Shown here piece by piece: positions 11,601-20,300 of a stretch of 45,255 bases of DNA. Below the pieces are notes generated by a model, which saw only the letters and a list, made by a program, of their open reading frames with translations, was not told where the DNA came from and made no database searches. The stretch is taken from the NCBI GenBank assembly GCA_023228885.1, contig JALOAJ010000018.1, positions 1 through 45,255 of the forward strand. The letters are read 5' to 3'. The first letter of the stretch is position 1, and each line of letters begins with the position of its first letter. The stretch comes from Bacillota bacterium (GTDB lineage: Bacteria; Bacillota; Clostridia; Monoglobales; Firm-18). A program made the position numbers and the translations under genes.

Positions 11601-12013
11601 TTTATAACAAACTATTAACGCCGGTAGATATGCTGGCTAATTACAATGCAACCAGTGATAACTTCAACACTGCGTATACGGGTTTTGAAAACGGAGTTGT
11701 ATTTGAAGATGAATTCGGCGGACAGGTTGAAGTTAGTTCGCTTGTCAGCGGTCAGCAAGTCAATGCAAACGCGAAGGTTATCAATATAGACGGCAGTATT
11801 ACATCGATATATTCTATATTGGCGATATATGACAGAGGAGAGCTTGTAGGCATAGACATTAAGCCGGCAGCAGTGTCAAACGGAGAGGCGAATATCAGCA
11901 ACACGCTTGTTCCCGTAAACATTAAACCGGAGGGAGTTTATGAGATAAAGCTTTTCGTTTGGAACGATATGGCAACCATTAAGCCGATCTTGGCAACAGA
12001 GTATTGTCTTTGA
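8669..12013 (+). CDS. Secreted triple-LamG / Ig-like surface protein
   Basis: Protein of 1114 residues; ATG 8669 follows AAAAAGGAGAA. Signal peptide about 1-31 (ending TASA). Order: LamG subtype A (34-280), Ig-like (290-388), LamG subtype A (392-637), Ig-like (643-741), LamG subtype B (746-990), and C-terminal beta domain (about 1008-1114) with KLFVWND near the end, matching LKAYVWD in the 891 protein. From residue about 392 onward it parallels the 891 protein at a constant 8870-bp offset, so the first LamG-Ig unit is an extra copy. DNA identity is very high in LamG-B. Likely role: extracellular glycan binding; no enzyme active site was seen. Alternative: a purely structural adhesin. Its stop at 12013 leaves a natural-looking C-terminus, although a decayed coding frame begins immediately afterwards. 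Confidence 0.82.
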   Translation: MKEKMKQKMSLLLTLVMIFALLPAGVFTASANGNLIFELGITGGDGAATQANVSNTVAGNSSVLSVVGTPMISEFFGSNGTKRFLAFGDNVLNAAPADNQLNRAMVAVQDAEFINKDTLTFETWFRPKNTTTAIISHPFSIISPSTSTDSSAFEILANGDYWYIRAGGNYQGAQIGRWMTDYISGNWMHMVTTRQWNPATNRWVSKTYINGAHEPTLDIDAIPVPAPASNPLRKNENGYVLGIGNANQNNGLRALKGDIATFKVYNKILTASEALDNYNATVMDFVALPETMQIENVTPEGGVINSATDEIKIDFNNYVDKNTLSGITFKKSGDSANIGVVKTAEGVIKTVRVEYPSLDEGANYVLTIPATVKSINNYSVEPAVYNYSAWTDALVFELNISGTNGQAATVGDVSNKVAGSTSVLGIKGTPMINEYQGSDGIRKYLSFGDNVLDAAPADNQLNRAMVSVEDANFINKDALTFETWIRPKNTTNVVSYHPFSIVSPLTTTDYSAFEIFTVGNYWYMRAGGNYKGAQAAAWVTDYADKWIHMVVTRQWNGSKWTSFTYLNGVRFTGFDINNVQPSPTGRKDEVGYVLGIGNANQSNGLRALKGDIGSFKVYNKIFTPQEALAKYYATAAGFTEPSDTMEIESVTPADGLLNPAEGEITINFSDFVDKNTLGDITLKKSGDAVNKGAVKTDEGSTKIVRVEYSSLDEGVNYVLTIPATIKNTGNVAVVPGVYNFRTWSDSLVFELDITGASGAATESDISNAVSGSNSGMEILGTLMLGSFQSHAGDTKYISIGNSEIAAVDGENDPLNRSAILVDSDYFRGQNEMTIETWIKPKWMSNAVNGYGINYPFSLSNGIINASSFETMILGDSFYVRPGGASGPVTLTNMSDYNDGWMHVAITRKWNNPGSTSGTWSYETFVNGNKIDELSQTTASTTRISETDHLLAIGHSSWNGDNDSRRTRSFRGDVAMFKVYNKLLTPVDMLANYNATSDNFNTAYTGFENGVVFEDEFGGQVEVSSLVSGQQVNANAKVINIDGSITSIYSILAIYDRGELVGIDIKPAAVSNGEANISNTLVPVNIKPEGVYEIKLFVWNDMATIKPILATEYCL

Positions 12014-12581
12014 CCCAACTTATAAAAGTGTATATTATGCTGCATATATAACAGAAGACCTATTAAATGCCGCAACTGTCACTAAAAATAATTTTGAGAT
12101 TTATGACACGGTTTCAGATGAGCGGCTTGAGATTTATGACACATTATACATTCCGTCAGAAGGAATGGTATTACTAAAGTTGTTGTCACCCAAGGCGCCC
12201 ACAAATCCCTACGGGATAAAACCGCTTCAGGGTCTGATTTTGGCAGACGGAAGTCAGGCAGATAAAGTCGATACGGTTTATATTGACAAGGAATACATTT
12301 CTCCGATTAACGCCGTGTCGATAAAATCCATAGCGTTTTATTCCAATGGCGAAAGGGTGTTCACGCCACAGGGAATGGCAAACCTTACGGTTGAAGTAAC
12401 AATTGTAAACAACCGCAAATCTGATGTTTACACCAATGTTATATTCAGCGTAAACGGCATATCAACAATACTTGCGAATGATATATTTATTGTGGACGGA
12501 GGCAAAGTGACAATCAATTTACCGCTGCATGATTTAACGCATAGCACACACGATAAAATAAGGGTAAGCCTGTCCGATTAG
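12003..12581 (+). pseudogene. 5'-truncated remnant of a surface protein (Ig-like plus C-terminal domain)
   Basis: The frame is open from 11949 to the stop at 12581, but no ATG, GTG or TTG occurs before ATG 12165, which has only an AAGGA abutting it. Translation before that ATG is protein-like (FDPTYKSVYYAAY, then NNFEIYD) and resembles the Ig-like domain of the 891 protein. The end (SIKSIAFYSNGE, then VTIVNNR) matches the C-terminal domain of the same protein (TVEKLYFTNGD, then AKLVNNS). It therefore looks like the tail of a third paralogue whose front was lost, probably by recombination between the repeated genes. A 33-bp unit containing GAGATTTATGACAC is tandemly repeated (12096, 12129). 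Alternatives: a short protein starting at 12165 (138 residues, no signal peptide), or a frameshifted extension of the preceding gene, which is less likely because that gene already ends in a complete C-terminal domain. Confidence 0.65.
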
Positions 12582-12586
12582 CTGTA

Positions 12587-12715
12587 TCCCTCCGTTATTG
12601 CGAGGAGCTTTAGCGCTGAAACAATCCGGCTGACTAAGGCCGCCGTTTGCACTGCCTTTGGGCGAGGCGAGGCGCACCGGATTGTTTCGGCGGACCTCCC
12701 CGCAATGATGAGGGA
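12587..12715. repeat. Imperfect palindromic intergenic repeat
   Basis: Two arms of about 40 bases, 12587-12629 and 12677-12715, are imperfect reverse complements. Both share TCCCTC at the outer ends, an ATTGCG(A/G)GGA block, and GAAACAATCCGG at the inner ends. The 47-base centre is GC-rich with its own small stem (AAGGC / GCCTTT). Such ATTGCGAGG...GCAATCC palindromes resemble short interspersed non-coding repeats found in many bacterial genomes. It carries no ORF. A transcript could fold into a long hairpin that ends or stabilises the upstream surface-protein mRNA, but there is no T-tract. No second copy was noticed in this window. Confidence 0.7.
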
Positions 12716-12732
12716 AGTTTCCGAGACCATTA

Positions 12733-12761
12733 TTGTTAAAATACAGGTGTTGTGATAGAAT
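12733..12761 (+). promoter_or_regulatory. Probable promoter for the YesN/YesM operon
   Basis: TTGTTA (12733-12738), a 17-base spacer, then TAGAAT (12756-12761). It lies 42 bases before the GTG start of the response regulator and just after the palindromic repeat. The two hexamers match the sigma-A consensus at 4/6 and 5/6 positions. Confidence 0.5.
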
Positions 12762-12803
12762 AACAAAAAACAAGCTCATAATGGTCAGAAAGGTACGATA
12801 ATC

Positions 12804-14414
12804 GTGAAAAAAATATTGATAGTTGATGATGAGCCTCTTATGAGAAAAATCTATACAAATCTCATTGACTGGGAAAGTCATGGATTTACTCTTGCAGGTG
12901 AAGCGCGCGATGGTGCCGAGGCATTGGATATTGTAAAAAATGAACAAATAGATATTGTTATTACAGACCTTAAAATGCCTGTCATGGACGGGTTGACCTT
13001 TATCGGCTATGCGAAAAAAGAAAAGCCAAATATAAAATTTGTAATTATGAGCGGATTTGACGAATTTCATTTGGTAAACAAGGCGTATAAGCTCGGTGTG
13101 TGCGATTATCTGCTCAAGCTTGAGTTAAGCGCCGAAACGGTGTTGGCTACGCTTATGAAGTTAACCGGTGAAATAGAGGATGAAAAGTTGCGAAAGCAAA
13201 TCGAATCGGATAAAGACAAAAAGCTGGAAGAAATGGAGCGGACATTATCTATAAATAGGCTTGCGTTGCGTGAAAAGCTTTTGAAAGAGCTGTTTTGGGG
13301 AGGCAATACGAAAGACGCCGGCGAAAAAATGCGTGAGCAAGGGATCCTGATAGATGAAAAGAACATATCTGTAATGGTAATAAAGCTTGAAGAGTATTAT
13401 ACGGTTGAGAAGGAACTGTACAACGGCGACAGGGAGCTTTTCAAATTTGCCGTTGTGAATGTTATTGAGGAAGTTATAAATAGCTTTGAATCCATATGCC
13501 AGCTTCATAACCCTCCTCACGAGTATGTCATTGTTTTTTCCTCAAACACTGCGGAAGACTGTCCAAGAAAAGCTTCAGATATCTTTATGATTCTAAAAAG
13601 GAGCATTGAAAACTGCTTCGGTATTAGGATAAATGGCGGAATAAGCCAGGTGGCGGACGGTTATCATAGCTGTAAAGAACTGTATGAGCAAGCCCATTCA
13701 GCCTGCGATTATGGCTTTATAAAGGGGAAAGGCCGCTTGATAAGCCACAGGGAAATATTATATACCCCAACCACGCCTGAGATTGATTTTAGGGGGAAGG
13801 TAAAGTTATTAAAAGAAATCCTTAAATCAATGGACAATGCCCGTATCCTAAACGCCATTCCGGAATTGAGGATAGAGCCCTCCTGTGCGGCGTTTCAAGA
13901 CATCGGCGAAGTCAAAAACTTGTTTTATATTTATTATTATACTATTCTTGAGTACGCAAAGCTGCATGATTTAGATGCTCAGATAGCGGAGCAGCTTAAT
14001 AAATATGAAAATAATATTCAAGACTTCGGCGATTTAGCCGAGTTGAATTTGTGGATAAACAGTATTATGCTGGCGCTTGCGGATGTAATCAAAAGCGGCA
14101 GAATGATGAACAGGGCAAAAAGCTTTATCCAGAATAATTACGAAAAACATATATTATTATCAGATGTGGCGGAGCACCTCCAAATAAGTCAACGGCATTT
14201 AACCAGGCTCTTTACGGAGGAAACGGGCATGAACTTTACCGCTTATCTGTTAAAAGTCCGTATGGACGCCGCCATTTCCCTTATGAAGGATACAGACCTA
14301 AAGGTTTATGAAATAGCGGATAAAGTTGGATATGCAAATGTTGAGCAGTTTAGCAGGATGTTTAAAAAGACAATGGGAATGTCGCCGAAGGAATATTTAA
14401 TAGGGCAAAAATAA
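12804..14414 (+). CDS. YesN-like response regulator, receiver plus AraC-type DNA-binding domain
   Basis: Protein of 536 residues with a GTG start after an AGAAAGG ribosome site. Residues 1-120 are a CheY-like receiver: acidic pocket D8-D9, phospho-acceptor D55 (in VITDLKMP), switch S83 and conserved K105. The middle 300 residues are the variable region usual for YesN proteins. The last 100 residues are two AraC helix-turn-helix motifs (LSDVAEHLQISQRHLTRLF and the conserved ending GMSPKEYL). It is paired with the sensor kinase 60 bp downstream. YesM/YesN pairs typically sense carbohydrate and switch on nearby glycosidase or ABC-transporter genes; here the glycosidase operon downstream is the natural target (inference). 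Length and domain order are normal for the family. Confidence 0.93.
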   Translation: MKKILIVDDEPLMRKIYTNLIDWESHGFTLAGEARDGAEALDIVKNEQIDIVITDLKMPVMDGLTFIGYAKKEKPNIKFVIMSGFDEFHLVNKAYKLGVCDYLLKLELSAETVLATLMKLTGEIEDEKLRKQIESDKDKKLEEMERTLSINRLALREKLLKELFWGGNTKDAGEKMREQGILIDEKNISVMVIKLEEYYTVEKELYNGDRELFKFAVVNVIEEVINSFESICQLHNPPHEYVIVFSSNTAEDCPRKASDIFMILKRSIENCFGIRINGGISQVADGYHSCKELYEQAHSACDYGFIKGKGRLISHREILYTPTTPEIDFRGKVKLLKEILKSMDNARILNAIPELRIEPSCAAFQDIGEVKNLFYIYYYTILEYAKLHDLDAQIAEQLNKYENNIQDFGDLAELNLWINSIMLALADVIKSGRMMNRAKSFIQNNYEKHILLSDVAEHLQISQRHLTRLFTEETGMNFTAYLLKVRMDAAISLMKDTDLKVYEIADKVGYANVEQFSRMFKKTMGMSPKEYLIGQK

Positions 14415-14474
14415 TGCAAAGGTGTGCATTCCCCTATGTGCGATGTATCATGTACTCCGATAAGGAATGATGAA

Positions 14475-16232
14475 ATGAACACAATTCAAAATAAATTTCT
14501 GACATATATAATTTTAATATCCGTGCTCCCTATCGCTATTTTGGGAATGATTTATTATAACTTTTCGATAAACACAGTTAACGATAAGATACTACAAGTG
14601 TCAAGGGAAAAGCTGGTGCAGTTTGATAATAGTATTATAATCAAAACCAATCGGATGCAGGACGCCCTTGATTTATTGTTTACAAGCAAACGGATGCATG
14701 ACCTGCTCAGGAACACGAATTTTAGCATCCCGAATGAAGCCACATCGTTAGCGGTAAAAGAACTTGATGTGCTGCTTGCTCCGCTGTTCTCAACCGAGGA
14801 GAAGATTGAAAATATTATCCTTTTCTCCACGGCGGGAGGAGTATATGTTTACAACGGCTATATTGAGGATGAAAATATTGTGAGATTCGCAACAAGATAC
14901 GGAAGACCTGATGAAGAATCCGGTAAAATTACATGGCTTGGCGCCTCCGCAAACCCTACCCTGTTAAACGGTTCGGATAGCGTTACCATGGTAGGCTCTG
15001 TGTTGAAGGATATGAGAGATGAAAAATTTTTAGCCACGGTTTATGTTGTATTGGAAAACGATTATTTTGACAGCAACGGTCAAACAAACAATGTGACCGC
15101 CTCTACAATGGTTTACGACAAAAACGCAAAAGTTATTTTTTCGGAGGGCAATCTTGTGCTTGATAATATATGGAGGGAATCCCTTAAGTCCGGGATGCGG
15201 ATATTCGGCGGGGACAGGGGCAACTTCCGGGCGGAAATTAACGGGGAAAGTTACATGATTGTGTTTCACACATCTCCCGTCACCGGATGGAAATATGTAC
15301 AAACGATGCCTTATAATGAATATTTTAGAGAGTCAAACAGGATAGGGATTATCACTATAACAATACTCGCACTCATTTTAATTACCGCGATTTTTGTCAA
15401 TTATTTTGTGGTTAAAAAAATAGTTTCTCCTATAAGGGAACTTGTGCAAGCTATGGATAATGTGGGGAATCAAAATTTTGAAGTGAATGTCAGCATAAAT
15501 TCAAAAGATGAATTCGGTATGATAGGTAAAGGCTTTAATACTATGGTAGAGAAAATCAAGGAGCTGTTCGCGCGTGTGATTTCAGAGGAGCGAAAGAGGA
15601 AAGAAGCCGATATACTGGCATTGCAATATCAGATGAATCCCCACTTCCTTTACAATACACTCAGCTCAATAAGGCTCGTAGCAATGGGAAAGAATCAGAA
15701 AGATATCGCCGAAATGCTGTTTCTTCTCGGCAGGTTTTTACGGAATACGATAAAAAATGCAAACCGTTTGGTAAAGGTAATCGAGGAAATTAAAAATATA
15801 CAAGACTATATATCTCTTTATCAAATAAGGTATGAAAATCAGCTTCACATAAAATATGTGATTGATAAAAAAGTTGAGAATTGCATGATTCCCAGCATGC
15901 TGCTTCAGCCTATTATTGAAAATGCCATTATGCACGGGCTCAATAATAAATTTGACAGCGGTGAGCGCGCGGAGCTTGATGTGAATGTTTTAGATTTGCC
16001 GGATGAAAAAATATGTATCTGCATCAAGGATAACGGAATAGGAATAAACTCCGGTAAAATGGCGGAGTTGTTTAATGAGAGAAAAAAATCGGACGATAGC
16101 CTGCATATAGGAATTATAAATATTCACAAAAGAGTTGGTCTTTTGTTCGGGGAAGAATACGGCGTTTCTGTTTTGTCAGAGGAAAACAGCTTTACAGAGG
16201 TGCGGATAACCCTGCCTAAAATTATGGATTGA
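14475..16232 (+). CDS. YesM-like sensor histidine kinase
   Basis: Protein of 585 residues. ATG 14475 was preferred over a GTG at 14424 because it has AAGGA eight bases upstream and puts the first membrane helix (FLTYIILISVLPIAILGMI) at residues about 9-28. An extracellular sensing domain (about 30-285, probably dCache-like) is followed by a second membrane helix (290-312), a HAMP domain (KKIVSPIRELV), the His_kinase family H-box QMNPHFLYNTL with H390, and an ATPase domain with N-box QPIIENAIMHG and G-box DNGIGI. It presumably phosphorylates the YesN-like regulator upstream. The bound ligand cannot be told from sequence; by context a sugar or a sugar-loaded binding protein is likely. Confidence 0.93.
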   Translation: MNTIQNKFLTYIILISVLPIAILGMIYYNFSINTVNDKILQVSREKLVQFDNSIIIKTNRMQDALDLLFTSKRMHDLLRNTNFSIPNEATSLAVKELDVLLAPLFSTEEKIENIILFSTAGGVYVYNGYIEDENIVRFATRYGRPDEESGKITWLGASANPTLLNGSDSVTMVGSVLKDMRDEKFLATVYVVLENDYFDSNGQTNNVTASTMVYDKNAKVIFSEGNLVLDNIWRESLKSGMRIFGGDRGNFRAEINGESYMIVFHTSPVTGWKYVQTMPYNEYFRESNRIGIITITILALILITAIFVNYFVVKKIVSPIRELVQAMDNVGNQNFEVNVSINSKDEFGMIGKGFNTMVEKIKELFARVISEERKRKEADILALQYQMNPHFLYNTLSSIRLVAMGKNQKDIAEMLFLLGRFLRNTIKNANRLVKVIEEIKNIQDYISLYQIRYENQLHIKYVIDKKVENCMIPSMLLQPIIENAIMHGLNNKFDSGERAELDVNVLDLPDEKICICIKDNGIGINSGKMAELFNERKKSDDSLHIGIINIHKRVGLLFGEEYGVSVLSEENSFTEVRITLPKIMD

Positions 16233-16320
16233 GTAGCCTCGAAAGCTTTTCTCAATGGGAAAACACGGCTGGATGCGATGCCTTTATCCGCAAATATATT
16301 GTAACAGGAGAATTGGTCTT

Positions 16321-17304
16321 ATGGACAAAAAAATGTGGGGAATTTTAGTTCATCTCGGAAAAGACGGACAGGACATATACAACAATGTTGATAAAGCTGT
16401 CTGGGATGAGATTGTTGAGGGGTGTATTGAGAACAATATAAATACGATTGTTCTATCGCTGGCGGGCGGCGTGAGGTATGCCAGTCATCCTGAGCTCGCA
16501 GAGCCAAACGCGTGGACGCGGGAGGAGATAAGATTTCAGGTTAAAAGACTGAAGGAGTCAGGGATAACTTTAATTCCCAAGCTGAATTTTTCCACCAGCC
16601 ATGGACAATGGCTTAAGGAATATACAAGGATGATATCTACCAACACATATTATAAGGTGTGCCGCGAGCTTATAAGTGAGGTTTACACGCTGTTTGATTC
16701 ACCGAAATACATACACTTAGGTATGGATGAGGAAGATGCCGCGCATCAGAAAGATTGTGAATATGCGGTCTATCGTCAGGGGGAACTGAAATGGCATGAT
16801 TTTCAGTATTTATGCGATTGTGTAAGGGATACGGGCGCAACCCCATGGGTTTGGGCGGATTTTTATATGGATGATACCGAGGAATTTAAGGCGCGTATCA
16901 GACGGGAAAATATCATTTTAAGTCCGTGGTACTATAATTCAATAAAGCCGGAGCATTACACACCCATAGCATCTAGAGCTGAATATGTGGAGCATTACGC
17001 CAAGAACTTCCCCGGCAACAATTTCACATATGTGGAGGAGGAACCGTTTTGCGTAAACTTCCTGAATAAAGCGCCGCACCTTGCAAAGGATGGATATAAA
17101 ATAGTGCCGTGCGTTTCGACTATAAATCAGTGCGTTTACAATACGCCGGAATTGGCGGAGTATTTTAAAGAGCTTGCTCCTGACGAGCTGTTATACGGAT
17201 ATATCACGGCGCCGTGGATACCTGCCAATAAAGAGAACATAGATGTATTCAAGGAATCAGTTCGCTTGTTAAATGCGGCAAGGGAGGCTTTTTACAATGG
17301 ATGA
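16321..17304 (+). CDS. GH20-like glycoside hydrolase (single TIM-barrel domain)
   Basis: Protein of 327 residues; ATG 16321 has AGGAG at 16306-16310. The fold is probably a (beta/alpha)8 barrel and the segment HLGMDEED carries the adjacent Asp-Glu pair that GH20 beta-hexosaminidases use for substrate-assisted catalysis. It is short compared with classical GH20 enzymes because it lacks the N-terminal GH20b domain and any signal peptide, so it should act in the cytoplasm on imported oligosaccharides. Its stop overlaps the start of the GH2 gene by eight bases, suggesting translational coupling. Substrate specificity is unknown; N-acetylhexosamine release is inferred from the family and would fit with the deacetylase downstream. 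It could also belong to a neighbouring uncharacterised GH family with the same fold. Confidence 0.72.
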   Translation: MDKKMWGILVHLGKDGQDIYNNVDKAVWDEIVEGCIENNINTIVLSLAGGVRYASHPELAEPNAWTREEIRFQVKRLKESGITLIPKLNFSTSHGQWLKEYTRMISTNTYYKVCRELISEVYTLFDSPKYIHLGMDEEDAAHQKDCEYAVYRQGELKWHDFQYLCDCVRDTGATPWVWADFYMDDTEEFKARIRRENIILSPWYYNSIKPEHYTPIASRAEYVEHYAKNFPGNNFTYVEEEPFCVNFLNKAPHLAKDGYKIVPCVSTINQCVYNTPELAEYFKELAPDELLYGYITAPWIPANKENIDVFKESVRLLNAAREAFYNG

Positions 17305-20300
17305 GATGAAAAGAGGCGACGCGAGGGAAACTGATGAATTCGCGCAAATCGCTCAAGCGGGAATGAACCTTTCAAACCGGGGTTTAGTCGAACAGAAGCC
17401 CCCAAAAAAAGAAAATATTATGCTTCCCTTCAACGGAGAGGCGGATTTTAGTTCGCGGCATAAAATCAGCACGAACGAAGAACTTTACAACGAGCTTGAA
17501 AAAGCCCGGGCGGAATACGAGCCATTTATGCGCGACCTTGCCCCCGAAATGGAATCATATAGAACACGCCGTTATTTGTCGGAATTTGATTGGAGGCTCG
17601 AAACCGGGGAGGACGAAAAATCATTTGACCGCGTTATGTCAGGCAAGGGGAATTGGGATAAGGTATCAATTCCTCATTACAGCGGTCCGATAGGCAGGGC
17701 GACCGCGTTTTATCGTACTGTATTTACAGTAACTGATGAATTGGAGCATGATGCGGTGTTCCTGCGCTTTAACGCTGTGGATTATCGCGCTCAGGTTTTC
17801 GTCAACGGACGCTTATGCGGCACTCACGAAGGTTTTTTTGCACCGTTTGAATTTGAAATAAAAGGATTGCTGCATAATGGCAATAACACGCTGTTGGTTG
17901 TCGTGGAAAACGATGAGGTTTGCGGAATGGGCGGAGATAAAATATACGCGGCTTCGGGCTTGGGGTATGATGACCCGGAGGTTGGATGGCACTGCTGTCC
18001 GCCCGGTATGGGCATATGTCAGGAGGTTTATTTGGAGACCCGTTCAACATTACATATTCGCGACTTGTTTGTTCGTCCGATTCTTGAAGAAGGGAAGGCC
18101 GAGGCATGTATAGAGGTTTATAGCACAAGCGCTGATTTGCGTGATATATCTTTAAATTTGTCTGTTTACGGTCAAAACTTTCAACAAATAGTATTTGAAA
18201 ATCTGATATATCATCCGCAAACAAATATGACGGTGGGTATGGGCGATTCCCTTACCGAAGCTGATGTTATAAAAGCAGGGATGTTGGGCAAACAGATTCC
18301 ATTAAAAATATTTAAAGGCATTAACTCCTTTAAAATTCCGTTTGAAATGTTGGATATGCGGATTTGGGCGCTCAGTGAGCCGTGGTTGTATCAACTTCAG
18401 GTTCGGGTTATAGATGAAAACGGAGCAGTGATAGATACGCAAAAACAGCAGTTCGGTATGCGCTCTTTCCGTATAGACGAAAACAGCACACCAAAAGGAG
18501 CGTTCTATTTGAACGGACGGCAAATCCGGCTTCGCGGCGCTAATACGATGGGACACGAGCAGCAGTGCGTTTTCAAAAAGGATTGGAATCAATTAAGTGA
18601 CGACATTCTTCTGGCTAAGCTGTGCAATATGAATTTCCTGCGTTTGACTCAGCGACCCGTTCAAAAAGAGGTGTATGAATATTGTGACCGTTTGGGACTT
18701 ATGACACAGACTGATTTGCCGTTGTTCGGCGTACTCAGGCGTAATCAATTTACAGAGGCGGTAAAACAAGCGGTTGAGATGGAGCGGCTCATTCGCCCGC
18801 ATGCGTGCAACATCGTTGTTTCCTATATTAATGAACCGTTCCCCAATGCCTTCAATTCCCCACACCTTCATCTTTTACGTCCAGAATTGAATGCATTTTT
18901 TGAATGTGCGAGTATCGCTTTGCTGCTTCAAAATCCCGACAGGGTAATTAAGCCGGTAGACGGGGATTATGACCCGCCCGGGCCGTCAATACCTGACAAT
19001 CATTGCTATCCGGCATGGTATAACAGCCATGGAATTGAACTTGGCAAACTGAATAAAGGGTATTGGATTCCTACGAAACCGGGATGGTATCATGGATGCG
19101 GCGAGTTTGGAGCGGAAGGGCTTGACCCTGTTGAGGTTATGCGCAGGTATTATCCCGCCTCATGGCTGCCGCATACAGCGGAGGATGAAAAAACCTGGTC
19201 CCCCAACAGTATTATAAGGGCGCAATCAGGCAGCTTTCACTATTTCTTTTATGAGACGCCGGACAGTCTTGAAGGCTGGGTAGCGGAAAGTCATCGCCAT
19301 CAAGCGTGGGCAACCAAATTTATGACGGAAGCGTTCCGCCGTGACGCTAATATGGGGACATTCGCAGTTCATCTTTTTATTGATGCGTTTCCATCCGGCT
19401 GGATGAAAACGATTATGGATGTGGAAAGAAGAGCAAAGCCCGCATATTTTACTTATCGGAATGCGTTGGAGCCGCTGATGATTAGTCTGAGAAGCGACAA
19501 TTATAAGATGTTTGCAGGCAAGACGCAGAATATAGAAGTATGGATATGCAACGATTTTACGGAAGTGCCTGAAAACGCAACGCTTGAATACAAGCTGACG
19601 ACAGGGGATAAGCTTGCCGGGTCGGGGTGTGTAAAGGCGGACATTCCTGTATGCAGCAGTAAGTTTCAAGGGTCTATCCCTGTTCATATCCCGGATACAG
19701 GACAAAGGGAAAAAGTAATAGTAGACGCAGCCCTTGTCGGTTCCGACAGAAAGGTGTTGTGCGATTCTTTGCTGGAGCTTGAGGTGTTTCCCCTCCGTGA
19801 GGAAATTTCGCCAAAGGCGGTCGTTCTTGGAACAAGCGTTGTTGCGAAGGAATTGGTCTGTACGGTTAAGCCGCTTGCCCAATGCTGTCCCGATGACATA
19901 ATAATGGTTGAAGGCTACCAAAGCTTTGCAGAAGTAAAGGATACTGTTTTAAGTATTGTGAATGAAGGCGCACGGCTGATTATTTTTGATCTTCCGGCAG
20001 ACGAATATGACTTCGCGGGAAGTAAGGTAACAGTAAAAGATTGTGGTATGCTGCCGGTTAATTTCGTAGCGAGGAATACGGGGCATAAGCTTGTAAAGGG
20101 CTTTGAACCGGACGACTTCAGGCTGTGGTATGACCCCGGCGTTGACTATATTACGCCAATACTATCACGCACCTTTACCGCCGATGATGATAGCTTTATA
20201 CCAATTTTGACAAGCGGAAACACAAACAATAACGGTGAGTGGGGCAAAGCCCTTGCCGTGGCTGAAAAGAAAGTCGGGAAAGGAAGTCTGATTATATGTC

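Noticed and set aside
1000..12000. LamG repeats considered as a CRISPR or satellite-type repeat
   Set aside because: The repetition is in-frame protein-domain duplication of about 1 kb units, with no short regular repeats and spacers.
14424..14475. Upstream GTG start for the sensor kinase
   Set aside because: It would add 17 polar residues before the first membrane helix and has a poorly spaced ribosome site; ATG 14475 has AAGGA at ideal distance.
19226..19921. Minus-strand open frame of 231 codons inside the GH2 gene
   Set aside because: It lies wholly antisense to a well-supported GH2 gene, its translation is rich in Cys/His/Arg with no domain, and it has no ribosome site.
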